A stretch of DNA of 30,202 nt, taken from assembly GCA_963932545.1 (NCBI GenBank), contig CAWVRH010000020.1, positions 1 to 30,202 on the forward strand. The letters are read 5' to 3'. This document shows, in pieces, positions 14,883 to 23,095 of this stretch; positions within the stretch are counted from its first letter, which is position 1, and the number at the start of each line of letters is the position of its first letter. The translations under genes and the position numbers were made by a program. Source of the DNA: UBA8337 sp963932545 (lineage in GTDB: Bacteria; Pseudomonadota; Alphaproteobacteria; RS24). The notes beneath the pieces are model-generated. The model was not told the DNA's origin. It ran no database searches and was given only the letters and a program-made list of their open reading frames with translations.

Positions 14883-16057
14883 GCCAGAGACGCAAAATCA
14901 CTGTGGTGGGTACCGGCTATGTCGGTATGTCGATGGCCGTTTTATTGGCTCAACATAATGAGGTTGTGGCGCTCGATATTGATGCGGCCCGCGTGGCCGA
15001 TATTCTCGCGCGCCGCTCTACGGTTGCTGATGCGGATATTCAACTATTTTTGGATGAAAAAGATTTATCGCTAACCGCGACACTGGATCCCGCTCAGGCC
15101 TATGCGGGTGCCGATTTTATTGTCGTGGCCACGCCGACAGACTATGATCCGGAAACGAACTATTTCGATACAAGCTCGGTAGAAAACGTAATCGAGCAAG
15201 CGCTCGGCGAGAATTCGACCGCCATGATTGTGGTGAAATCTACCGTGCCTGTTGGCTTTACCGCGTCGATGAAAGAAAAGTTTTCGACCGATCGTGTTAT
15301 CTTCTCGCCAGAGTTTTTGCGCGAGGGGCGTGCGCTGCATGATAATTTGCACCCGTCGCGGATTATCATTGGCAGTGAATTAGCGCGTGCGCAGGATTTT
15401 GCCCGCCTCTTGCAAGAAGGGGCGCAAGCGACCGATATAGAAACTTTGTTTATGCGCGCTACCGAAGCCGAGGCGGTGAAATTATTCGCCAATACGTATT
15501 TGGCGATGCGGGTTTCTTTTTTCAACGAGTTGGACAGCTATGGTCTGGCTTTGGGATTGGACACGCGCTCAGTCATCAAAGGCGTTTCCTTGGACCCGCG
15601 CATTGGCGATTATTATAACAATCCGAGCTTTGGCTATGGTGGCTATTGTTTGCCCAAAGACACAAAGCAATTATTAGCCAATTATGACAAAGTCCCGCAA
15701 AACCTCATTCAGGCGATTGTGGAGGCCAATAAGACGCGCAAAGATTTTATTGCGGAACAAATTATTGCGCGCCAGCCCAAGGTGGTTGGTATTTACCGCC
15801 TTGCGATGAAAGCCGCTTCTGATAATTTTAGGGCTTCGGCCGTGCAAGGCGTGATGCGACGGTTAACAGAGCAGGGCATTGCAGTTCTGGTTTATGAGCC
15901 GCTTGTCGAAGAGGCCCAGTTTTCGGGTTGTGAGGTTGTCGCTAATTTGGACATATTTATGACGCGAAGTGATGTGATTATCGCCAATCGTATGGTGGAT
16001 GACTTGCAAGGCGCGGCCGATAAAGTGTTTACCCGCGATTTATTTGGATCTGATTAA
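14879..16057 (+). CDS. ugd: UDP-glucose 6-dehydrogenase
   Basis: The 392-aa product is of the short form found in E. coli-type Ugd. It oxidises UDP-glucose twice with NAD to UDP-glucuronate. An N-terminal Rossmann motif (VVGTGYVGMS) is followed by KSTVPVGFT, SPEFLREGRA (about 143-152), the conserved lysine region EAEAVKLFANTYLAMRVSFF (Lys201) and the catalytic cysteine in GYGGYCLPKDT (Cys257). I prefer UDP-glucose over GDP-mannose as substrate because of length and the NELD and GYGGYCLPKD forms. The upstream manC makes the GDP-mannose alternative worth remembering. It overlaps manC by four bases and is followed 34 bases later by the flippase. Confidence 0.92.
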   Translation: MSQRRKITVVGTGYVGMSMAVLLAQHNEVVALDIDAARVADILARRSTVADADIQLFLDEKDLSLTATLDPAQAYAGADFIVVATPTDYDPETNYFDTSSVENVIEQALGENSTAMIVVKSTVPVGFTASMKEKFSTDRVIFSPEFLREGRALHDNLHPSRIIIGSELARAQDFARLLQEGAQATDIETLFMRATEAEAVKLFANTYLAMRVSFFNELDSYGLALGLDTRSVIKGVSLDPRIGDYYNNPSFGYGGYCLPKDTKQLLANYDKVPQNLIQAIVEANKTRKDFIAEQIIARQPKVVGIYRLAMKAASDNFRASAVQGVMRRLTEQGIAVLVYEPLVEEAQFSGCEVVANLDIFMTRSDVIIANRMVDDLQGAADKVFTRDLFGSD

Positions 16058-16091
16058 CGCGAAAAGCCGAAGCCTTACAGGAAGCCTATAG

Positions 16092-17411
16092 ATGCTAAAA
16101 CTTAAGGACATACTCGCGAAAATTTCAGGGCAACTCATAGGCAATGAGAGGCGCCTCGCGGTGACCAAAAATATTGGTTGGATGTTGATGGACCGTGTTT
16201 TTCGCATGGGTCTCGGCGTTCTCATTATCATTTGGATGGCGCGGGTTTTAGGGCCTGAGCAATTTGGCCAGTATAATTTTGCGCTCTCTATTATTGGAAT
16301 ACTTGCTGCCGTCACGGGCTTGGGGCTGCATGATGTCGTGGTGCGCGAGGTCGTTAGACAGCCGAAGCGGGCGAATGATATTTTGTCGGCTGGTTTTATG
16401 GCTTTATTGCTTGCCGGTCTCGCGGGCATGGTTTTGACGGCTGGCGTCGCGTCCTTTTGGGACACCCCACATTTGCCGACCTATCTGATTGCGATATTGA
16501 GCCTGACTTTATTGATGAAATCGACGGAGATTGTCCGATCTTGGTTTGAAAGTCAGGTGCAATCGCGGGTCACGGTTCTGGCGGAGAATAGCGTTTTCTT
16601 GGTAATGGCGGCGCTGCGCGTTTATTTTATTATGAGCGGAATGCCGCTGATTTCTTTTGTTTGGTTGCTGGTCGTAGAAGCCACGCTATTGGCCTTGGCG
16701 TTTTTATTCGCCCTATGGCGTTTTGCGCCTGCATCTTTGTCCGTCTGGCCGAAGTTTGGCGATATCAAGCCATTGGTCAAAGACGCGTTGCCTATCCTGC
16801 TCGCGGGGCTGGGTATCATCATTTATATGCGGGTCGACCAAGTTATGCTTGGGGTTATGTTGGGCCAAGAAAGCGTCGGTATTTATGCCGCGGCGGTGCG
16901 CATAAGTGAATTATGGTATTTCATCCCAAATGCGATTGCAGCTTCCATGTTTCCGGGACTGGTGGCTTTGCGCGCGGCGAAATCGGCTGGCTATATGCGC
17001 AATTTACGCAATCTCTATCGCTTGATGTGGGGGCTGTCTTTGCTGGCGGTTGTGTTTGTTTTTGGCGCCGGAGATAAGCTCATTCAGGTGTTATATGGCA
17101 CGGCCTATGCAGAGGCACATTCCGTATTAGTGGTGCACATATTGGGCGGCATTTTTGTCGGCCTTGGTGTGGCGCGAGCTAAGTGGATTATGGCGGAAAA
17201 CTTGCAAATCTTTAGCCTGGTGTTTACCGGAGTTGGCGCTGTGGTTAACCTTGTTTTGAACTATTATTTCATCCCTGAGTTTGGCGTAGTGGGGGCGGCT
17301 TATGCTACTGCCATATCGCAGGCTGTCGTTTTGTTGGGCGTGCCTGTGTTGTTAAAAGCCACGCGCCCAAGCGTTTACGATATTTTATGGCCCTTTGAGT
17401 TGGGTCGCTAG
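16092..17411 (+). CDS. Wzx-type oligosaccharide flippase (MATE/MOP superfamily)
   Basis: This 439-aa membrane protein has about twelve hydrophobic segments and the family opening NIGWMLMDRVFRMGLG, with MARVLGPEQFGQYNFALS near residues 54-71. The central ADALPILLAGLG-type repeat and the C-terminal NLVLNYYFIPEFGVVGAAYAT are typical of Wzx and related polysaccharide exporters. It should flip undecaprenyl-diphosphate-linked repeat units from the cytoplasmic to the periplasmic face. The start has AGGAAG (16079-16084) seven bases upstream. Its presence argues for Wzx/Wzy-dependent assembly rather than an ABC-transporter route, but no Wzy polymerase is visible in the window. Confidence 0.92.
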   Translation: MLKLKDILAKISGQLIGNERRLAVTKNIGWMLMDRVFRMGLGVLIIIWMARVLGPEQFGQYNFALSIIGILAAVTGLGLHDVVVREVVRQPKRANDILSAGFMALLLAGLAGMVLTAGVASFWDTPHLPTYLIAILSLTLLMKSTEIVRSWFESQVQSRVTVLAENSVFLVMAALRVYFIMSGMPLISFVWLLVVEATLLALAFLFALWRFAPASLSVWPKFGDIKPLVKDALPILLAGLGIIIYMRVDQVMLGVMLGQESVGIYAAAVRISELWYFIPNAIAASMFPGLVALRAAKSAGYMRNLRNLYRLMWGLSLLAVVFVFGAGDKLIQVLYGTAYAEAHSVLVVHILGGIFVGLGVARAKWIMAENLQIFSLVFTGVGAVVNLVLNYYFIPEFGVVGAAYATAISQAVVLLGVPVLLKATRPSVYDILWPFELGR

Positions 17412-17502
17412 TCGAATGCGTGTAAAAAAATGGCGTGTTTTAGCTCTTTGGATGAAGCAGGTTTTCGTGGCATAAGGGCTCATTAACAAATCGGGTAAGT
17501 TT

Positions 17503-19245
17503 ATGAATTCTGCATTTTTTTTAAGTTCTGCTAGTCAGTGTTCATCTGCTGAAAAGGGCCATAAGCACATTGATAATCTGGCTCGTCGCTATGGGTTTTC
17601 TTACTCAAAGGTTCGCTGCGGAGAGATAGACATATCTATTGCTGGCGACACGCCTGTCGCGTCCCCCGCCAAAAGCCAACCGTTTGGTTTTGTTTTAGGC
17701 CGCAGTGGCGACGCGCTCACCCAAGATCGATTTTTAAAAGTAGATATCGAAGACAATAAAATCCGGTTAGAGAACGACTATTCCGGCTCGATACCTGTAT
17801 TCTACGCCTCGCGGAACGGTTTGGTTTTGTCGAATATTGAGCCAGCTGTCTTTCACGCTTCAGATGGGTGTTTGGAAGATTTGGATGCGGCCAATGTGTT
17901 CGGGTTTTTAAAGTTTAATCATTTCATTTGGGATGAAACGGCTTGGTCGCATATTCATCAAACCTTGCCCGATAGTGAAACCATTTTTGATGCGCGCTCC
18001 GGCAAGATGACCTCAAAATATTTGCAAACGGTCAAGAGCAGCGATGCCTTGGTTGGGATGGAGGACCATCGGGTCGCGGAGCATTTTTACGAGTTAAACG
18101 CGGACCTTGTGAAACAGAGTATGGCGGCGGATGACGAAATTATTCTGCCGTTGAGTTCTGGTTATGACTCTCGATTGATTTTGGCAGCGATTTCTGAAAA
18201 TCCAGAGATGGCCGAGAAAACTAAATGTTTCACCTATGGCGCGCCTGGCTCCATTGAAGTTCACGCCGCGCGCGCTTTGAGCCGTGAGGCCAATGTATAT
18301 TGGTCCCATATTGATTTGCCGTGCCAGTTTTTAGAGCGCGATAAATTATCGGATATTGGAAATGTGTTTGGCGCAAGTTTGCACATGCATGGCATGTATC
18401 AGCTTGAGTTTTGGGATGAAATCAAGGCGCATCATGGTGTTTCTGACACGGCCGTTTTAACTTCCGGCTTTATGACCGGTGTGCCAGCAGGCCAACACAA
18501 TGGCTTGCTGGGTATCACGCGCCCCGACACCAGCTTGGTGAAGGCGATGGGCAACTTTAGCCAAAGTAAAGTTTGGGCGGATGAAGACCTGTTGAAAATG
18601 CCCATATTCCAGAACACCGATGCCCTCGCATTGGCGGAAAGCCGCTTCCGTCAAGCATTCGATAGGTTTGATGGCGAGGTGCATCAAAAGGCAGTGATGT
18701 TCGATGTGTGGACGCGACAGCGCAATTTTATTAGCTATTACCCAAGAACGTTTGAATGGCTAGTGCCCACACGCAGCCCGCATATGCGGGCTGATTATGC
18801 GAATTTCTTTATGTCGATAAGCAAGGAAATGCTGTTTAACCGGAAGGCGGTTGAAATGATGTTCCTCAATCATTATCCCGCTATGTCCAAGGTTGCTTCG
18901 AATAGTAACGGCTTTTTCTCCTTAGGCGGCGGCACTAAGAATTTGATGTTTTTGGCGTCTCGGATAATGGGTAAATTGGGCTTATCGGCTTTGGTGCCAG
19001 AGAGCTATCGCGGCCAAGCGGCTGACTTCGATTTACGTGCCATGCGTCATAGTCAAGAAGCTAGCCTCTATCCTTTGTTCGAAGACAATAATCTAGCGAT
19101 AGAGTTTGCCGCTCAATTTGGGGGACAAGGTTTATTTCGAGGCGAGTATCAAAAGGCTTTCAACGGCGGTATAAAGTCTTATGAGAAACTTATCTCGCTT
19201 CAGGCCTTGGCAACCAACCTCCAAGCTAGCACAGAGGTGATCTAG
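17503..19245 (+). CDS. Asparagine-synthetase-like ATP-dependent amide ligase, glutaminase-dead
   Basis: The 580-aa product keeps both halves of class B asparagine synthetase in outline. Residues about 60-120 correspond to the end of the Ntn glutaminase fold (DYSGSIPVFYASRNGLVLSNIEPAV). The synthetase domain carries a PP-loop written LSSGYDSR (217-224), followed by FTYGAPGSIEVHAARALSRE. The nucleophilic Cys2 that defines a working glutaminase is absent; the protein starts MNSAFF. It should still adenylate a carboxylate but must take ammonia or an amine directly. Such proteins occur in polysaccharide and lasso-peptide clusters. Sitting between a flippase and a CapA-like gene, it may amidate a glycan uronate, which is inference. 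A weak GGGTAAG site precedes the ATG. Confidence 0.85.
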   Translation: MNSAFFLSSASQCSSAEKGHKHIDNLARRYGFSYSKVRCGEIDISIAGDTPVASPAKSQPFGFVLGRSGDALTQDRFLKVDIEDNKIRLENDYSGSIPVFYASRNGLVLSNIEPAVFHASDGCLEDLDAANVFGFLKFNHFIWDETAWSHIHQTLPDSETIFDARSGKMTSKYLQTVKSSDALVGMEDHRVAEHFYELNADLVKQSMAADDEIILPLSSGYDSRLILAAISENPEMAEKTKCFTYGAPGSIEVHAARALSREANVYWSHIDLPCQFLERDKLSDIGNVFGASLHMHGMYQLEFWDEIKAHHGVSDTAVLTSGFMTGVPAGQHNGLLGITRPDTSLVKAMGNFSQSKVWADEDLLKMPIFQNTDALALAESRFRQAFDRFDGEVHQKAVMFDVWTRQRNFISYYPRTFEWLVPTRSPHMRADYANFFMSISKEMLFNRKAVEMMFLNHYPAMSKVASNSNGFFSLGGGTKNLMFLASRIMGKLGLSALVPESYRGQAADFDLRAMRHSQEASLYPLFEDNNLAIEFAAQFGGQGLFRGEYQKAFNGGIKSYEKLISLQALATNLQASTEVI

Positions 19246-19247
19246 CA

Positions 19248-20390
19248 ATGCGGATGATATTTTTTGGTGACTATTGCGTGTCTAAACCCAGACAGCCCGT
19301 TCTGTCGTCGCGGTTGCAGGAAAGACTGCGCGGGGCGGATGTCATTGGGGTTAATTTCGAAGGGCCTGTGGTTGGCATGACGGATGTTCCAGCTCCCGCT
19401 CCAAAAGCTGGCCCCTCTATCGCACAAGTCATGCAGGCCAGTGAAACCCTGAAGCATCTAGGATGCACCCATGCCGCCTTGGCCAATAACCATATTATGG
19501 ATTATGGCAAAGCGGGATTAACCCAAACCATCGCCTCGCTATCGCAACTCGGCGTCGCACACTTTGGCGCGGGGGAAAATTTTGACGCGGCCTATGCGCC
19601 GCATTACGCACAAATAGGCGAGCAGAAAATTGCCTTTTGTAGTTTTGCCGAAGCGCAATTCGGGGTGCTGCGGGAAGCCAACGAAAGTGCTGCGGGCTTT
19701 GCTTGGATGGATCATCCCAAGGCGCGTCAGAGCGTTCAAGAAGCTAGCGAGCTAGCTGATTTGGTTGTTGTTCAGGTGCATGGTGGGCTCGAAATGGTCG
19801 AGTTTCCGTTGCCGGAGTGGCGCCGCTGCTATCGTGAACTGATTGATTTAGGGGCGGATCTGATTATTGGTCATCACCCCCATGTTGCCCAAGGGCATGA
19901 GATATATCGTGGAAAACCCATCGTCTATAGTCTGGGTAATTTTTACATGGATGTGATGCTCGCTCAAAAGGATACGGGTCACGGCCTTATGCTGGACGTC
20001 GACTTAAGCGACGGCGAGCTGAAATGCAGTCTTATCCCCTTGGACGTAACTGGTAATGAAGTGGACTTAGATTTGTCTGACCATGCTGCTGGCAGGCAAA
20101 GCGAACGAGATGATTTACTCAAAGACGAGGAAGCCTACGGCAAAGCGGTGCATGATATTTGTGCGAGCTCTTGGGAAACTATTTACGAGACCTATTATGC
20201 TGCCTCGATGCTGGGGCTGGGGCCTCGCTTGAGATTTAAATCTTTGCCGCGCTGGTTCAAAAGCCTTGCGGCCTGGCTTTTGAGAGGGCGCAGAGGTACG
20301 GCTTCGCGGCACTTATTGTTGCTGCATAATATTCGCATTGAAACTCATCGCTGGGTCGTGGAGCGAGCTCTCGCGGGGCGGAAACACTGA
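19248..20390 (+). CDS. CapA-family (PGA_cap) metallophosphatase-like protein
   Basis: This 380-aa protein has the calcineurin-like metallophosphatase core of the PGA_cap family: FFGD (Asp8), NFEGP (36-40), NNH (80-82), VHGG (His178) and GHHPHV (208-213), then SLGNFYMD. CapA in Bacillus is needed for poly-gamma-glutamate capsule assembly, but no CapB/CapC ligase is present here, so a glycan-related role is more likely. There is no signal peptide or obvious membrane helix. It starts two bases after the asparagine-synthetase-like gene, with GAGGTGAT as ribosome site inside that gene's end, and its stop overlaps the next ATG (TGATG). The tight pairing suggests the two proteins act in one step. 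Confidence 0.88.
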   Translation: MRMIFFGDYCVSKPRQPVLSSRLQERLRGADVIGVNFEGPVVGMTDVPAPAPKAGPSIAQVMQASETLKHLGCTHAALANNHIMDYGKAGLTQTIASLSQLGVAHFGAGENFDAAYAPHYAQIGEQKIAFCSFAEAQFGVLREANESAAGFAWMDHPKARQSVQEASELADLVVVQVHGGLEMVEFPLPEWRRCYRELIDLGADLIIGHHPHVAQGHEIYRGKPIVYSLGNFYMDVMLAQKDTGHGLMLDVDLSDGELKCSLIPLDVTGNEVDLDLSDHAAGRQSERDDLLKDEEAYGKAVHDICASSWETIYETYYAASMLGLGPRLRFKSLPRWFKSLAAWLLRGRRGTASRHLLLLHNIRIETHRWVVERALAGRKH

Positions 20391-21298
20391 TGCATTTGGC
20401 TCCCATCATCGTATTTACGTTCAACCGCGTTTGGCATACGCGCCAAACTTTTGAGGCTCTTTTGGGCAATGAAGGGGCGGCGCAAAGTGACGTGACGGTT
20501 TATTGCGATGGGGCTCGTGATGAAAAAGATGCCGATGCTGTGGCCGAAGTGCGCGCTTATGTAAAAACCGTTACGGGGTTTAACTCTATTTCGATTGTCG
20601 AGCGGGAGCGCAATTATGGGCTCGCGGCCTCCATCATTGATGGGGTCAGCCAGACGGTGCAAAAGCACGAACGTGTGATTGTGCTGGAAGACGACATGGT
20701 CAGTTCAAAATATTTCCTGCGCTATATGAACGAGGCGCTCGATAAATATGCCGATGAAGACAAAGTGGCTTGCGTGCATGGCTATTGCTACCCTGTGAAG
20801 GCGGCTTTGCCCGAAGCGTTTTTTCTACAGGGCGCAGATTGTTGGGGCTGGGCGACTTGGGCTCGCGCTTGGGACGGTTTTAATCCCGATGGCAAGGCCT
20901 TGCTGGAGGCGTTGCAAGCGCGCAATCTAACTCAGTCATTTGATTACGATGGCACTTATCCTTATGTGAAAATGCTGAAGAAACAAATTTTGGGAAAAAA
21001 CAATAGCTGGGCGATACGCTGGCATGCATCGGCTTTTTTAGCTGGCAAGCTAACGCTGTATCCGGGCCGTAGCCTTATTCATAACATTGGCAATGACGAC
21101 AGTGGCACCCATGCCGCTGGCACGAGTAATTACGATGTGGAGGTTAGTGCCACGCCGATTTCCTTAGAAAACATCGAGGTCTCAGTGTCGGCCAGAGGGC
21201 GCGATGGTTTCGTGACGTTTTTTAAAGCCAGTCATCGCTCGCTCGCCCAACGTATTTGGGCGCGCTTGCGGGCCCTACTTAGGCAGGCTCGTTCATGA
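20390..21298 (+). CDS. Glycosyltransferase, GT2-like (GT-A fold)
   Basis: The product is 302 aa, starting inside the stop of the CapA-like gene (TGATG). PIIVFTFNRVWHTRQTFEAL is the opening strand-helix of a nucleotide-sugar-binding GT-A domain. RNYGLAASI is followed by LEDDMV (Glu100-Asp101-Asp102), the metal and nucleotide-sugar site. GADCWGWATWARAW near 143-156 is characteristic of a subgroup of polysaccharide GT2 enzymes. There is no membrane segment, so it is likely peripheral on the cytoplasmic face. The donor and acceptor cannot be told. It overlaps the next gene by four bases, so it is part of the same operon as manC. Confidence 0.9.
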   Translation: MHLAPIIVFTFNRVWHTRQTFEALLGNEGAAQSDVTVYCDGARDEKDADAVAEVRAYVKTVTGFNSISIVERERNYGLAASIIDGVSQTVQKHERVIVLEDDMVSSKYFLRYMNEALDKYADEDKVACVHGYCYPVKAALPEAFFLQGADCWGWATWARAWDGFNPDGKALLEALQARNLTQSFDYDGTYPYVKMLKKQILGKNNSWAIRWHASAFLAGKLTLYPGRSLIHNIGNDDSGTHAAGTSNYDVEVSATPISLENIEVSVSARGRDGFVTFFKASHRSLAQRIWARLRALLRQARS

Positions 21299-22113
21299 GG
21301 TGGGCGAAGCAATGGATAAAGCGTCATCTGCCATCGGCTTTGACGAGCCGACTTCGCAAGATTTTGCCGGGGAGCATAAAATTCTACGGCCCTTATAAGA
21401 CCTGGAAAGCGGCGCAAGCTGCCTGCCAAGGGTATGACAATGCCGATATTTTAGCTGGCGTCTTAGAGGCAAACCTCAAGGTTAAGCGAGGGGAAGCAGC
21501 GTTTGAGCGCGATGGCGTGGTGTTTCAGACCTTGGCGTTAAACCATCCAGTGCTCAAGCAAATGAAGGCGGCCGCTCGCGGTGCTGACTTGCATGTTCTA
21601 GACTTTGGTGGCTCGCTTGGGTCGACCTATTTTCAGCATCAAAAAGCCTTAGCCTTCCTGCAAGTTCTGTCTTGGCATATTGTCGAGCAAGCCCATTTTG
21701 TGGCGGCGGGTCGGGCGCATCTTGAAGACGCCAATTTGAAGTTTTTTGAAACAATCGCTGAGGCCTGTGCGGAGCAAAAGCCAGACTTAATTTTGCTCTC
21801 TTCGGTTCTCCAGTATTTGCAAAACCCGCTTGCTGTGCTGCGAGAGTTGGGGGAGGTTCAAGCGCCTTTTTTATGTATCGACCGCACGCCATTTGTGCGT
21901 ACAGGGGAAAGCCGAATTATGGTTCAAAGAGTCCCCAAAAGCATTAATGAGGGCAGCTATCCATTATGGGCTTTGAGTGAAACCGAGGTTATGGCGGCTC
22001 TGCCGAGCTATCAAAAACGCGACCATATTGTGAATGAAGAAGGTAGTTTTCTTGTCAACGGATGTGCGTTCTCGTTTGAAGGTTTGATTCTTGAACTGAG
22101 AACCACCGGTTAA
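21295..22113 (+). CDS. Putative methyltransferase, TIGR04325 (LIC12133) type
   Basis: The product is 272 aa. A basic N-terminus is followed by FYGPYKTWKAAQAACQGYDN (about 30-49), the W-x-x-A...GYD signature I associate with the TIGR04325 family. A SAM-binding-like segment follows, LHVLDFGGSLGSTYF near residues 99-113. Later segments are LILLSSVLQYLQNP and FLCIDRTPF, as in class I methyltransferases that act on glycans. Members occur in O-antigen and capsule clusters, with substrates mostly undefined. It overlaps the preceding GT2 by four bases and is the last gene of the first plus block. It converges with the GT8-like gene across a 10-base gap. Family assignment is from memory of motifs. Confidence 0.8.
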   Translation: MRWAKQWIKRHLPSALTSRLRKILPGSIKFYGPYKTWKAAQAACQGYDNADILAGVLEANLKVKRGEAAFERDGVVFQTLALNHPVLKQMKAAARGADLHVLDFGGSLGSTYFQHQKALAFLQVLSWHIVEQAHFVAAGRAHLEDANLKFFETIAEACAEQKPDLILLSSVLQYLQNPLAVLRELGEVQAPFLCIDRTPFVRTGESRIMVQRVPKSINEGSYPLWALSETEVMAALPSYQKRDHIVNEEGSFLVNGCAFSFEGLILELRTTG

Positions 22114-22129
22114 AGGAAACGCTTTATCC
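22108..22129. other. Small dyad spanning the convergent gene ends
   Basis: GG-T-TAAAG (22108-22115) mirrors CTTTA-T-CC (22122-22129) around a six-base spacer. The two facing stop codons lie inside the arms. It lacks a T tract, so it is a poor intrinsic terminator, but it is the only structure between the two opposed operons. Confidence 0.3.
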
Positions 22130-23095
22130 GAAGAGGCGGCGCAATTTATTGCGGATACTTGTTGGAATAAGAAAATGCCCAAGACGAGTTTTGAATACAT
22201 CCAAAATAGGCGTCACACCAGCGTGTTGTAAGCCTGTTTCGCGAATGACAGCCGCGTGGGCGTCGTCCAAAGCTATCTCATAGCTGTTGTAAATGGCCTT
22301 CGGTGTGGGGCGGCCACGGCTGTAAAAATACGAGCAATGGCTGAATAAGCCGAAGCGCATCTTTTTAAATTGGTGGAAATGATAAAACACTAGCGGCTGC
22401 TGATTTACGGTTGGCGAGGAGGCGTCATGACCCATGTCATATTGGATGAAATTCCATGGCGCGATGCCTGCGCCGATGTTTTGCAAAATCGCCAGCTCAT
22501 CGCCATAGCTTGCCGGCCAAGCATCTAGATATTTTTGATCTCCATAGCGTGTTGGCTCGGCATAGGCGAAGCACCAATCGAGACATTGTTCGGCCCATGT
22601 ATTTAGACATTTCAGCCCTGTTTGGGAGCGGCGGAAACTTACCCATTGCACGCAAAAGCGCCCAAATTGCATAAGGTGCTGGAGGTGGGGGGCGTATCGA
22701 TGCTCAAGGATGGCGATGTCGCGCGCGCCCATTTCATCGAATAGATTTTGGGGGGAGCTGAAGAATAAAAGATCCGCATCTAGGTAAGTTAAGCGGTCGA
22801 TCTCGGCTAGTGTGTTCATCAGGTGGCGGGTCAAGACCGACGATAAAGTCCAGCAATATTCAGCCGTATTGCGCGCCTGTTTGCAGGTCTCCAGCCGTGG
22901 CTCTTCTGCTTCAAGCGTGTGGAGGGCGATGAGGGATACATACTCAAGTTGCAAAGCGGTGAAGAAATCTTGTGTTTTCGTATCCATGCATAAAACATGA
23001 ATGTGGCTATCTGGCAGATGCGCGTGCAAAGAACGCATCATGGCTAGCCCGCGCGACGCATAATTTATGTCAAAGAGGGTGCAAAAGTGATGCAT
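22124..23095 (-). CDS. Glycosyltransferase, GT8-like (nucleotide-diphospho-sugar transferase)
   Basis: This 323-aa protein opens MHHFCTLFDINYASRGLAMMRSL, the usual start of GT8-type retaining transferases. It has the metal-binding DxD in LTYLDADLLFF at about residues 101-111. NTAEYCWTLSSVLTRHLM and the late PLVFYHFHQFKKM support a GT-A enzyme of the group often called putative nucleotide-diphospho-sugar transferases. The C-terminal RNKLRRLFG is basic and could hold it at the membrane. The donor sugar is unknown. Its ATG follows the aminotransferase TAG directly (TAGATG) and has no Shine-Dalgarno, so translation depends on the gene before it. Confidence 0.82.
   Translation of the reverse strand: MHHFCTLFDINYASRGLAMMRSLHAHLPDSHIHVLCMDTKTQDFFTALQLEYVSLIALHTLEAEEPRLETCKQARNTAEYCWTLSSVLTRHLMNTLAEIDRLTYLDADLLFFSSPQNLFDEMGARDIAILEHRYAPHLQHLMQFGRFCVQWVSFRRSQTGLKCLNTWAEQCLDWCFAYAEPTRYGDQKYLDAWPASYGDELAILQNIGAGIAPWNFIQYDMGHDASSPTVNQQPLVFYHFHQFKKMRFGLFSHCSYFYSRGRPTPKAIYNSYEIALDDAHAAVIRETGLQHAGVTPILDVFKTRLGHFLIPTSIRNKLRRLFG

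Noticed and set aside
17503..19245. True asparagine synthetase AsnB
   Set aside because: Cys2 is missing, the PP-loop is altered, and the gene sits inside a glycan operon.
19248..20390. Poly-gamma-glutamate capsule synthesis
   Set aside because: CapA family motifs are present, but no CapB/PgsB ligase or CapC is nearby.
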